A stretch of DNA of 59,468 bases from an uncultured Clostridia bacterium (GTDB lineage: Bacteria; Bacillota; Clostridia; Christensenellales; Aristaeellaceae): NCBI GenBank assembly GCA_934615235.1, contig CAKTTL010000004.1, positions 1-59,468 on the forward strand, given 5' to 3'. Below the pieces are notes generated by a model, which was given only the letters and a program-made list of their open reading frames with translations, made no database searches and was not told the DNA's origin. A program made the position numbers and the translations under genes. Below are positions 1-7,617 of this stretch, in pieces; position 1 is the stretch's first letter; every line of letters starts with the position of its first letter.

Positions 1-2
1 AG

Positions 3-638
3 TCGACGCTGCTTGCAAATCTTGCGGAAAAGCTGGACGCAGTGCGCATCGGCCAGGGAATTATCGAGCGGGAAAAAACAATTTCCGCCCAACAGGACGC
101 TTTCACGCTTGCCCGGCGCGGAATGAAACGCAGCTTTTTCTTTTCTGCAGAGGATTTTATCGCCTATATCGGCTGGGTCAGCCGCACGAAGGAAGAAGCG
201 CGCCGCGAGCTTGAGCGGATCGATCGCGAGGAGACGGCCGGAGACAAGGCGTACCTGCGCATGCCGCATGCGCACACGCTGGCCGACCTTGCAGGTCTCT
301 ACGCAGGCGATCTGGCGCTGTGCTCTCACGGTGAAGGCTTTCTCGATTTCTTCCGTTCGCGCCTGCGGCCGGGCGGCGTATATCTGCTCGACGAACCTGA
401 AGGCGCGCTTTCGTTTGAAAACCAGTATGCGCTCTGTCTGATGATTCTCGACGCCGTCCAGGACGACTGCCAGTTTATTCTCGCAACGCATTCGCCTGTG
501 CTCTCCGCAATTCCCGGCGCAAAAATTCTTGAAATTACGCGGAACGGCATCCGCCCTGCGGAATACGACGATCTGCCCGGCGTTCAATTTCTGAAGCTTT
601 TTATGGCCCGCAAAGACGCGATGTTCCGCGACGTTTGA
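3..638 (+). CDS. AAA family ATPase (C-terminal part, 5' end outside window)
   Basis: The reading frame is open from the first bases, which read STLLANLAEKL, the tail of a Walker A motif, so the start and the GxxGxGK part lie upstream. Walker B is GGVYLLDEPEGALS, followed by the ILATHSPVLS switch-histidine region, an arrangement typical of SMC/ABC-like predicted ATPases (COG3910 type). The protein should bind and hydrolyse ATP in the cytoplasm; no nuclease domain follows. The stop codon abuts the stop of the convergent rnz gene with no spacer. The family is certain enough, the cellular role unknown. Confidence 0.8.
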   Translation, partial: STLLANLAEKLDAVRIGQGIIEREKTISAQQDAFTLARRGMKRSFFFSAEDFIAYIGWVSRTKEEARRELERIDREETAGDKAYLRMPHAHTLADLAGLYAGDLALCSHGEGFLDFFRSRLRPGGVYLLDEPEGALSFENQYALCLMILDAVQDDCQFILATHSPVLSAIPGAKILEITRNGIRPAEYDDLPGVQFLKLFMARKDAMFRDV

Positions 639-1550
639 TCACTCGTCGCTGAATTTCAGCGTCTTTTTCATTCCATCCGCTCCGGCGTAGGTTTCGGCGA
701 AAATTTCACGCGTTTTTTCGAGGTACGGTTCCGGATCCGGCATGGACGGGCTGTAGTGCGTCAGCCAGAGCGCGCCAGGCTGCGCAGCCGCCGCGAGCTT
801 CGCAGCCTCGCTGAACGTCATATGCCGCGTTTCGACAGCGCGCGCATGCTTTTCTTCATCGCCGAACATGCCTTCGCAAATGAAAAGATCCGACCCTTTC
901 GCATATTTCACAATTGCCGGCACAGGCCGCGTATCGACGGAGTACGTCACCTTCAGCCCGCGCCGCGGTTGTCCAAGCACCATCTCCGGCGTCAGAAACC
1001 GACCGTCGGTTTCTATCGTTTGTCCATGCTGCAGCGCGTTCCAGAACCGCTGCGGGATATTCGCCGCGCGTGCGCGCGCCACATCAAAACGTCCCTGACG
1101 CATTACATCAAACGAGAAGCCATAGCACGGAACCCGATGCAGAACTGGGAAGGCCGTAATCTCAAACCCTGCGAGAGAGAAATGTTCCTCCTGCGCCGTC
1201 ATTTCGACGCATTCCACCTCGAACGGCAAACCGGGAACAATCACACGCAGACAGCGCACCACTTCTCGAATGCCGAAAGGCCCGAGAATCGTCAGCGGTT
1301 CGGTTCGCCCCTCGTTGCCCATCGAAAGCAGAAACCCTGGCAGTCCGCTGATATGATCGGCGTGCAGGTGCGTTACGCAGAGCGCGTCGATCGGCTTGAA
1401 CGTAAATCCCGCCGCCTTCAGCGCCACCTGCGTGCATTCGCCGCAGTCAATCAACACGCTGCGGCCGTCCAGCCGCAAAAGCGCAGAAGCGAGAAACCGG
1501 TTCTTCAGCGGCATCATACCGCCCGTCCCCAGCAGGCATACGTCCAGCAT
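639..1550 (-). CDS. rnz: Ribonuclease Z
   Basis: This metallo-beta-lactamase-fold endoribonuclease removes 3' trailers from tRNA precursors. The zinc-binding HLHADH motif is at residues 61-66, after an N-terminal LLGTGG strand, and further His/Asp ligands follow (LTHYSPS near the C-terminus). The 303-residue length is normal for bacterial RNase Z. The ATG at 1550 is chosen because GAGG lies 8 nt upstream; an in-frame GTG at 1559 would overlap that site. It stands alone, convergent with the ATPase gene, and downstream of galE on the same strand. Confidence 0.93.
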   Translation of the reverse strand: MLDVCLLGTGGMMPLKNRFLASALLRLDGRSVLIDCGECTQVALKAAGFTFKPIDALCVTHLHADHISGLPGFLLSMGNEGRTEPLTILGPFGIREVVRCLRVIVPGLPFEVECVEMTAQEEHFSLAGFEITAFPVLHRVPCYGFSFDVMRQGRFDVARARAANIPQRFWNALQHGQTIETDGRFLTPEMVLGQPRRGLKVTYSVDTRPVPAIVKYAKGSDLFICEGMFGDEEKHARAVETRHMTFSEAAKLAAAAQPGALWLTHYSPSMPDPEPYLEKTREIFAETYAGADGMKKTLKFSDE

Positions 1551-1579
1551 CGAAAACACCTCAAACGAATTATTTCCGT

Positions 1580-1603
1580 ATTATAATAACACAGCGCGCG
1601 GCA
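1580..1603 (-). promoter_or_regulatory. Probable rnz promoter
   Basis: On the minus strand a perfect TATAAT (1580-1585) is preceded 16 nt upstream by a weak TTTTTG. The distance to the rnz ATG is about 30 nt. The -10 box is convincing, the -35 box is not. Confidence 0.45.
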
Positions 1604-1621
1604 AAAATCCACCGCGCGCTG
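1592..1621 (-). terminator. GC-rich hairpin after galE
   Basis: CAGCGCGCGG and CCGCGCGCTG form a perfect 10-bp stem with a 10-nt loop just downstream of the galE stop. On the minus strand the tail is only moderately U-rich; on the plus strand it is TTTGTTTT, so it could also stop plus-strand read-through. Confidence 0.5.
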
Positions 1622-1656
1622 TTTGTTTTATGAATGCGGCAAAGCCGCTCTGAATC

Positions 1657-2661
1657 TCACACGCCGTAGCGCTGTTTGGCAAAGCGCCACGCGTCTTCGC
1701 ACATCTTATCGATGCCGTATTCCGCCTTCCAGCCCAGCTCGCGTGCAGCCTTTTCAGTATCCGCATAGCAGGTGGCGATATCGCCCGCGCGGCGCGGCAC
1801 GATCTGATAGGGAATTTCATGCCCGCAGGCCTTGCCGTACGCCTTGACAATTTCCAGCACGCTCGTTCCCCGGCCGGTGCCCAGATTGAACACTTCGCGG
1901 CCCTTATGCGTCATCGTATAATCCAGCGCAGCGAGATGACCGCGCGCCAGATCGACCACATGAATGTAGTCGCGCACGCCCGTGCCGTCTGGGGTATCGT
2001 AATCGTCGCCAAATACGCGCAGCTTGGAAAGCAGTCCGGCCGCAACTTGCGAAACGTACGGCACGAGGTTGTTCGGAATACCGTTCGGGTCTTCGCCGAT
2101 CAGTCCGCTTTCATGCGCGCCGACAGGGTTGAAATAACGCAGCAGACAGACGGAAAGCTCCGGATCCGCATGCGCGGCGTCGGTCAAAATCTGCTCGATC
2201 ATCACCTTCGTCCAGCCGTAGGGGTTGGTCGCGCTGGTGGGCATATCCTCCTTGAAAGGCACGGGGTTGTTCATGCCGTACACCGTAGCCGAAGAAGAGA
2301 ATACGATGCGCTTGACATTATGCCGGCGCATGGCCTTCATCAGCTCCAGCGTGCCGGTAAGATTGTTGTCGTAATATTCCAGCGGCTTTTCGACGGATTC
2401 GCCAACGGCCTTCAGGCCCGCGAAGTGAATCACCGCGTCGACAGGCTCTCCCGAGAAAGCGACGTCCAGCGCCTGCGGGTCGCGCAGATCGCCCTGAACA
2501 AACGCAAAATCCTTGCCGGTAATCTTGCGGATGCTGTCCAGCGCCTCCGGTTTGGAGTTGCAGAAGTTATCGATGATGACAATCTGATGTCCTTTTTCCA
2601 GCAGTTCCACGCAGGTATGACTGCCGATATAGCCCGCGCCGCCCGTAACAAGAATTTTCAT
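1657..2661 (-). CDS. galE: UDP-glucose 4-epimerase
   Basis: The enzyme interconverts UDP-glucose and UDP-galactose in the Leloir pathway and for surface polysaccharide precursors, in the cytoplasm. It begins with the Rossmann NAD motif TGGAGYIG (residues 6-13), has the catalytic SSSATVYG serine region and YGWTK (YxxxK), and ends with the usual DAWRFAKQRYG helix. At 334 residues it is full length. The ATG at 2661 is chosen because the AAGGGG binding site would be too close to the TTG nine bases upstream. It is monocistronic, divergent from an AraC-family regulator gene. Confidence 0.95.
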   Translation of the reverse strand: MKILVTGGAGYIGSHTCVELLEKGHQIVIIDNFCNSKPEALDSIRKITGKDFAFVQGDLRDPQALDVAFSGEPVDAVIHFAGLKAVGESVEKPLEYYDNNLTGTLELMKAMRRHNVKRIVFSSSATVYGMNNPVPFKEDMPTSATNPYGWTKVMIEQILTDAAHADPELSVCLLRYFNPVGAHESGLIGEDPNGIPNNLVPYVSQVAAGLLSKLRVFGDDYDTPDGTGVRDYIHVVDLARGHLAALDYTMTHKGREVFNLGTGRGTSVLEIVKAYGKACGHEIPYQIVPRRAGDIATCYADTEKAARELGWKAEYGIDKMCEDAWRFAKQRYGV

Positions 2662-2689
2662 GTCTTTCAATCCCCTTTCTTACCCCACC

Positions 2690-2717
2690 ATTATAACCCA
2701 TCCTGCCAGACGCACAA
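2690..2717 (-). promoter_or_regulatory. galE promoter
   Basis: The minus strand reads TTGTGC (2712-2717), a 16-nt spacer and a perfect TATAAT (2690-2695), about 30 nt upstream of the galE start. Confidence 0.7.
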
Positions 2718-2749
2718 GATAATTTTCCCGCAAAAAACATGGAGATATG

Positions 2750-2778
2750 TTGCTTTTCTCGGATAAAGGATATATACT
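2750..2778 (+). promoter_or_regulatory. Promoter of the AraC-family gene
   Basis: TTGCTT (2750-2755), a 17-nt spacer and TATACT (2773-2778) predict a transcription start at about 2785, immediately before the ATG at 2786. Confidence 0.6.
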
Positions 2779-2785
2779 GTCGATT

Positions 2786-3622
2786 ATGGAAGAGAGTCAG
2801 AATAAGCGCGCGTTTAAGGCGCAGCGGCATGATATCACCTTTTTGACCGTGTACAACACCGGCACGGAAAAATGTCGCGCGGGCCATTGCTGGGGACCTG
2901 CCGTGCGCGATCATTTTCTTATACATTTTATCGTCGGCGGGAAGGGCGTCTATACGCTTGCTGGAAAGGATTATTCGCTCTCAAGAGGCGATCTGTTTTT
3001 CGCGCCGCCGGGAGAATCCATCTGTTACCGCGCAGATGCGGACGACCCTTGGGAATACTGCTGGGTCGGCTTTCAGGGAATCGACGCGGCGGCCATGTCC
3101 GCGCGCGCCGGGCTCACGCCCGAATCCCCCGTCCGGCATTTCGAGGACCTTGAAACGCCGCGCCGTCTGATTTACGACATCATCCATGCAAGCGGCGTTC
3201 TCATGCAGGACTCCATGTGCATGACCGGCTGTCTCTGCTTTTTCCTCGCCTGGCTTACCGAAACCGCAAACCGCGCGGAGCAGCGCACGGAAGGCAGCAG
3301 TCTCGAACATGTGCGGCGCGCATGCGCGTTTATCGCCAACAACTATTCCCGTCCGATTTCCATCAGCGAAATCACCCGCGCCGTCGGCGTATGCCGCAGC
3401 CGGCTGTATCGCGCGTTTGAGGAACAGATGGGCGTTTCTCCCGCGCGTTACCTGACGCATTTTCGCATCGAACAGGCGCGCATGCTGCTGGAAACAAGCG
3501 ATCTTTCCGTCAAATCTGTCGCCTATTCCGTCGGGTTTGAGGATCCGCTCTATTTCTCCCGGCGCTTTCGCGAGCTGGTCGGTTGTCCCCCGCGCGCATA
3601 CGCGCAAAAAGAGCAGGAATAG
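2786..3622 (+). CDS. AraC-family transcriptional regulator
   Basis: A 278-residue regulator. The N-terminal half is a cupin-like ligand domain (HFIVGGKGVYTL, FFAPPGESICYRADADDPWEYCWVGF). The C-terminal half has two helix-turn-helix units (SISEITRAVGVCRSRLYRAF and SVKSVAYSVGFEDPLYFSRRF), as in carbohydrate-responsive AraC proteins. The ATG at 2786 is chosen although no good ribosome binding site precedes it: the predicted promoter would make the message almost leaderless. The longer frame from 2747 would begin inside that promoter. The effector is unknown; the divergent galE is a possible target, but no operator could be identified. Confidence 0.85.
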   Translation: MEESQNKRAFKAQRHDITFLTVYNTGTEKCRAGHCWGPAVRDHFLIHFIVGGKGVYTLAGKDYSLSRGDLFFAPPGESICYRADADDPWEYCWVGFQGIDAAAMSARAGLTPESPVRHFEDLETPRRLIYDIIHASGVLMQDSMCMTGCLCFFLAWLTETANRAEQRTEGSSLEHVRRACAFIANNYSRPISISEITRAVGVCRSRLYRAFEEQMGVSPARYLTHFRIEQARMLLETSDLSVKSVAYSVGFEDPLYFSRRFRELVGCPPRAYAQKEQE

Positions 3623-3624
3623 CA

Positions 3625-3664
3625 GAAAGCTCCTTCCGCACAGGCGGTCGGAGCTTTCGTTTAT
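3625..3664 (+). terminator. Terminator of the AraC-family gene
   Basis: GAAAGCTCC (3625-3633) pairs with GGAGCTTTC (3650-3658), with a further CCGC/GCGG inner pairing, followed by the T-containing tail CGTTTATCTTTT. Confidence 0.7.
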
Positions 3665-3701
3665 CTTTTGTTCAATTCTCGCTTCTTTTGTATAACGTTC
3701 G

Positions 3702-4409
3702 TCAGCCGAGCGGAATGAAGCACTCCGCCGGAACGATCGGCGCAGGATCGCCCCAGGAAAGCTGCCAGGACGGCCAGCCGAAGTCCTTCGCCGGCACGGA
3801 GCAGGCGGGAACTTCAATGGCGGGAGTCAGCGTCGCGGCGTCGCATACGACGGGCGCGGCTTCCTTCCGGGCGGCAGGCTTGGCGGTCATCGCCGCGCAA
3901 AGCGCGAGATAATCCGTCTTCATGTAGCCGGTTTTGCCGCAGACGGAAACCTTGCACCACGTGGTCTGGTAATCCAGGATGGTCACGGGCGTGCCGCTCG
4001 CATACAGGCCGAGCGAATCGGCGCAGACGCTCGCGTACGTGCGCAGGTTCAGGCGGCCGCCGTTGAAGGTGCGGACAAACGCGTCCGCTTTTACCTGCGG
4101 CGCCTTGTTTTCGGTTTTAACAAAGAACGAGTGCATATAGCCGCTCATTCCGCAAACCTTGACCGCATACCAGTCGCCTTCGCGGCCGACGATTTCAACT
4201 TTCGTGCCGAGACTGATGCGCGCAAGAATCGCTCCGAAATATGCGGGATGCGCGCGCAGGTTCACGTAGCTTCCGCCGTTGAGGTTGCGAACGACGCCGG
4301 ACAATACCGGAGCTTCCGCCAGGGCGGGCGCAGCCGCCGTCGCGCAGACGGCAAGCAGCAGAGCGCACAGAACGCTTTTGTACAACAGGGACAACCGGGT
4401 TTTCTTCAT
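3702..4409 (-). CDS. Secreted protein with two bacterial SH3 domains
   Basis: The 235-residue product starts with a signal peptide (about 31 residues, cleavage near ALAEAP). Two SH3b repeats follow, roughly residues 38-98 and 110-170, each with the hallmark LNGGSYVNLRAHP / FNGGRLNLRTYAS start and a WYAVKVCGMSGYMH / WCKVSVCGKTGYMK end. Such domains bind cell wall or other extracellular ligands. The C-terminal 60 residues are low-complexity and Ala/Pro-rich, with no catalytic domain. An AAAGGAGG site lies 8 nt before the ATG. It is likely exported and wall-associated; the function is otherwise unknown. Confidence 0.8.
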   Translation of the reverse strand: MKKTRLSLLYKSVLCALLLAVCATAAAPALAEAPVLSGVVRNLNGGSYVNLRAHPAYFGAILARISLGTKVEIVGREGDWYAVKVCGMSGYMHSFFVKTENKAPQVKADAFVRTFNGGRLNLRTYASVCADSLGLYASGTPVTILDYQTTWCKVSVCGKTGYMKTDYLALCAAMTAKPAARKEAAPVVCDAATLTPAIEVPACSVPAKDFGWPSWQLSWGDPAPIVPAECFIPLG

Positions 4410-4516
4410 GGAACAGACCTCCTTTCAAAGCGGATTGTTTCCGCAATAAGTTGGACGTTCCAATTCCCCCGCAAGTTCCCTGAAATGATTAAATTTTCAT
4501 AACCAGTTTTTACCAG

Positions 4517-6019
4517 TTACGCGTCCTTGCTTTCATCCGGCGCAGCTTCGTTTTCTATTTCGGGCGGCTGCGCCGCTTCCAGAGCGAAGGCCGCCGTCTG
4601 CTCACACAGCTGCGGCACATCGCCGCGCCAGCAGGCGAAGTTCAGGTCCTGCAGATATCGGCGCACGATGGCGATGTACGCCGGAATCGTCGTCTTATCG
4701 TGCTTGATGCGGATATGGTGCGGCGCAAAAACCGCCTGCCGCAGCGCGATCGCGCTTGTCACGCCGCCGAAATCTTCCATGCAGCGCGTCAGCTGCGCGG
4801 CAAAATACGCAACTTGCGCCTCGTCCGCTGCGCCGCCGATAACCTGCACATGCGTCGCGTTCAGCCAGTCCAGAAAAAACGCCGCAATCTCCGCGCGCGA
4901 GAGGCTCATCTTGTACAGCAGCGAAAGGTGCGGTATGACTTCGTTAAAGAAATCATGCAGCACGCCCTCCTCGTCCGATTTTGCAAAAAGCTTCATCATC
5001 GCGATCGCGAAGGCAAACGTTTCCTTCTGATCCGCCAGCTGCGAAGTGATCGAGAACATCCGATCGAACGCGTCGTGCGGCGTTTCCAGTCCGTAATAGC
5101 GGCAGCGGAACGCATCGTCCGGGTAATAGGTACAGTCCACGCCCAGTCGAACCTGTGCGCCGATACGCGTAACCAAGTCGTCCGCGTTTACGATGTTATA
5201 GATCGGATACGTCTCCGGATGCAGCGACGGATTGCATACCGCAACCGTCGGCGCGGCGAACGTATACGCCCGAATGGCTTCGGGACGCACGCCGCGCTCG
5301 AGCAGATCCTGCACAAACGCCTGCGCGACGCCGCCGCCCTGGCTGTGCCCGGAAACCCAGAGAACAAACCGACCGTCCGTCTTTTTGCATTCTTCCAGAA
5401 TTTCTTCCAGCGTTACCGTTTCACGGTTCAGTTCGCCGCCAAGCTCCGGCAGCATGATCTGCGGCGCTTGCGCCGCAAACTGCATTGCCAGCGCCGAAAA
5501 ACCGGAATGCAGTCCCCCGCTTTCCCGGATCTTGAAGTTGGACATCCAGTCGCTCAGCTTTTCCGTTGTGCCGATAAACGAGATTGCAACGACGATTTTC
5601 CCGTCCTCGCAGACGCGCGTCATCACAACCGCCTTGCCCAGATCGGTTACGAAAATCTGACGCAGCGCGTTTACGCTGTCCATAACCACGTTCCTGCGCT
5701 GCAAAAACGCGCGCGCCTTGCGTCTGCGCCATTCGCGTTCCAGCAGCTGCATGCGCGAATCACCGTCCGCTTCCAGTCGGAAAACGCGGTTTTCAACCAC
5801 AAACGTGCAATCCTGCCAGCCAGCGCTGCGCCACTGCGAAAGCGACAGCTCATATACATCCGCAGCCAGTTCGGCGCTCAGCCGCGCAAGATGCGCGCTG
5901 AAAGGCGCACGGCAATCGCTCCATGCATCCGCCTCGGCCTTTGCAAAAAAATCGGAAGGATCCGCCAGATCTTCCAGTGTGCGTTTTCCGGGAATTGCGC
6001 GCCAAATTTTCTTTTCCAA
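4517..6019 (-). CDS. Lipase class 3 family protein
   Basis: A 500-residue protein with an alpha/beta-hydrolase lipase-3 core. It has ISFIGTT (oxyanion region, about 147-153), DWMSNFK, GGLHSGF and the nucleophile elbow GHSQGGG (Ser226), then NIVNADDLVTRIG carrying a candidate catalytic Asp. There is no signal peptide, so it probably acts inside the cell, unlike classical secreted lipases. It begins with TTG, supported by GGAGG 8 nt upstream. The last 190 residues are helical and unassigned. It lies just after the pgi terminator with no clear promoter of its own. Substrate unknown. Confidence 0.75.
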   Translation of the reverse strand: MEKKIWRAIPGKRTLEDLADPSDFFAKAEADAWSDCRAPFSAHLARLSAELAADVYELSLSQWRSAGWQDCTFVVENRVFRLEADGDSRMQLLEREWRRRKARAFLQRRNVVMDSVNALRQIFVTDLGKAVVMTRVCEDGKIVVAISFIGTTEKLSDWMSNFKIRESGGLHSGFSALAMQFAAQAPQIMLPELGGELNRETVTLEEILEECKKTDGRFVLWVSGHSQGGGVAQAFVQDLLERGVRPEAIRAYTFAAPTVAVCNPSLHPETYPIYNIVNADDLVTRIGAQVRLGVDCTYYPDDAFRCRYYGLETPHDAFDRMFSITSQLADQKETFAFAIAMMKLFAKSDEEGVLHDFFNEVIPHLSLLYKMSLSRAEIAAFFLDWLNATHVQVIGGAADEAQVAYFAAQLTRCMEDFGGVTSAIALRQAVFAPHHIRIKHDKTTIPAYIAIVRRYLQDLNFACWRGDVPQLCEQTAAFALEAAQPPEIENEAAPDESKDA

Positions 6020-6049
6020 TGCGTCCCCCTCCGTTCCGGGTTGATGGTC

Positions 6050-6080
6050 AAAAAAGCGGGAAGAGCCGAAGCTCTTCCCG
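6050..6080 (-). terminator. pgi terminator
   Basis: On the minus strand CGGGAAGAGC pairs with GCTCTTCCCG (10-bp perfect stem, 4-nt TTCG loop), followed by a run of six T. It lies directly after the pgi stop. Confidence 0.9.
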
Positions 6081-6094
6081 TCGGCTTATTTGTT

Positions 6095-7510
6095 TTACAG
6101 GATGTATTTATCCTTTTCCTTGGGCTGCGTGGCCATTTCTTCGCGCTTCTTGGCGAACTTCTCCGCCGGATGGCCGAGCACCGCGAAGGACGCGAGCTTC
6201 GATTCTTCCACGCCGGGCTGGTTAAACGCGTCGATATCAAGGAACTCGCCCATGTACGCGGTCGCCAGTTCGAGGAAGTAAAGCAGTTGGCCGATGGTAT
6301 TGGCGTTCACCTCGGGCAGCGTGATCGTCTGGCTCATGCGGCCGGCGCGCAAAAGCGCGTATTCCGTGCCCTGGCGTTCCGCCTGGATGAGCTGGTTGTG
6401 GCTCTTGCCGCCGAGGAAAGCAACATCCGGAATATCCTCGCAGCCGTTGGGGATTTTCGTCTCCGCGCGGTAATTTTCCACCTTCAGGAACGTGACGACC
6501 TTGTCGTACGGGCCTTCGGTGTAAAGCTGCAGCTGCGAATGCTGATCCGTCACGCCCAGCGCCTTTACCGGCGTCTGACCAACGTTGACGGCCATACCCT
6601 TGCGGGTCACGTTCTTGCCGAGGCTTTCCGCCCACAGCTGGCAGAACCAGTCGGCAATATACTTGAGGCTGTCGGCATACGGCATCATGACGTGCACGTT
6701 AATGCCCATCTCTTCCGAGCAGATATACTGCAGCGCGGCTTCCAGCAGCGCCGGGTTCTTCCATACGTCGGAGGATTTGCAGGCTTCGTCCATCATCGCG
6801 GCGCCCTTGAGCATCGCGCGGATGTCGATGCCGCAGACGGCGGCGGCCAGCAGGCCGACCGGGCACATTTCGGAGAAGCGTCCGCCTACGCCGTTGGGAA
6901 TTACAAAGGATTCAAAGCCTTCGCTCTTGACGAGCTTGATGAGGTTGCCGCGACTTTCGTCGGTAGTGGCAATGATATGCTCCTGCCAGCCCTCGCCCAC
7001 TTCGCGCTTGAGCAGATCGGACACGATCAGGTACTGGCTCATCGTTTCCGCCGTCGCGCCGGACTTGGTGATCACGTTGAAGCACGTCGTCTTCGGGTCG
7101 ATCACGTCCAGCAGCGCCGCCATGCGCTCGGGATCCACGTTATCTTCAACATACAGGCGCGGACCGTTGCGCTTTTCCTTGGGCAGCTCATTGTAATGCA
7201 GATGGTTAAGCGCCTGCTGAATGGCGATCGGGCCCAGCGCGGAGCCGCCGATTCCCAGCACCACAAACGCATCGAATTTTTCGCGAACCTTCGCCGCAAC
7301 CCGGATCAGCTTCTCCACAACCTCGTCCTGGTTGTACGGAAGCTCCGTCCAGCCGAGCATCCCCGTGCCGCGCTTGGCGGCAACGTTTTCCTGCGCGCGC
7401 CTGGCGAACGCGGCCAGCGCGTCCACCTCGGCAGGATTCACGCCGCATTGCAGGCCGAGCATATCGGCCATCATGTGGTTGACGTCCAGCCGGATCATCT
7501 TATCGCTCAT
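6095..7510 (-). CDS. pgi: Glucose-6-phosphate isomerase
   Basis: The enzyme interconverts glucose-6-phosphate and fructose-6-phosphate in glycolysis and gluconeogenesis, in the cytoplasm. Family motifs are present in order: GIGGSALGPIAIQQAL (phosphate-binding), FNVITKSGATAETMSQYL, VGGRFSEMCPVGLL, DQHSQLQLYTEGP with the catalytic His, and KSHNQLIQAERQGTEYAL with the active-site Lys region. At 471 residues it is slightly longer than typical Firmicutes enzymes. AAAGGACGG precedes the ATG. It follows the 2-oxoacid dehydrogenase operon on the same strand but is separated from it by a terminator. Confidence 0.95.
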   Translation of the reverse strand: MSDKMIRLDVNHMMADMLGLQCGVNPAEVDALAAFARRAQENVAAKRGTGMLGWTELPYNQDEVVEKLIRVAAKVREKFDAFVVLGIGGSALGPIAIQQALNHLHYNELPKEKRNGPRLYVEDNVDPERMAALLDVIDPKTTCFNVITKSGATAETMSQYLIVSDLLKREVGEGWQEHIIATTDESRGNLIKLVKSEGFESFVIPNGVGGRFSEMCPVGLLAAAVCGIDIRAMLKGAAMMDEACKSSDVWKNPALLEAALQYICSEEMGINVHVMMPYADSLKYIADWFCQLWAESLGKNVTRKGMAVNVGQTPVKALGVTDQHSQLQLYTEGPYDKVVTFLKVENYRAETKIPNGCEDIPDVAFLGGKSHNQLIQAERQGTEYALLRAGRMSQTITLPEVNANTIGQLLYFLELATAYMGEFLDIDAFNQPGVEESKLASFAVLGHPAEKFAKKREEMATQPKEKDKYIL

Positions 7511-7529
7511 AGAATATCCGTCCTTTCGG

Positions 7530-7576
7530 AAAACAAAAATGTAGGCTGGATGGCGGAAAAGCCCTCACCATCCAGC
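7530..7576 (-). terminator. Terminator after the E2-Lpd-E1 operon
   Basis: On the minus strand GCTGGATGG and CCATCCAGC form a 9-bp stem, followed by CTACATTTTTGTTTTCC. A smaller CCGGGC/GCCCGG hairpin lies between it and the E1 stop. Confidence 0.75.
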
Positions 7577-7617
7577 GAAGTAGCGTTTTCTCTTATCCGG
7601 GCAAAGCCCGGAAAATC

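Noticed and set aside
4451..4463. TTGGA-CGT-TCCAA palindrome upstream of the SH3 gene as an operator
   Set aside because: Short arms, single copy and no regulator next to it; could easily be chance.
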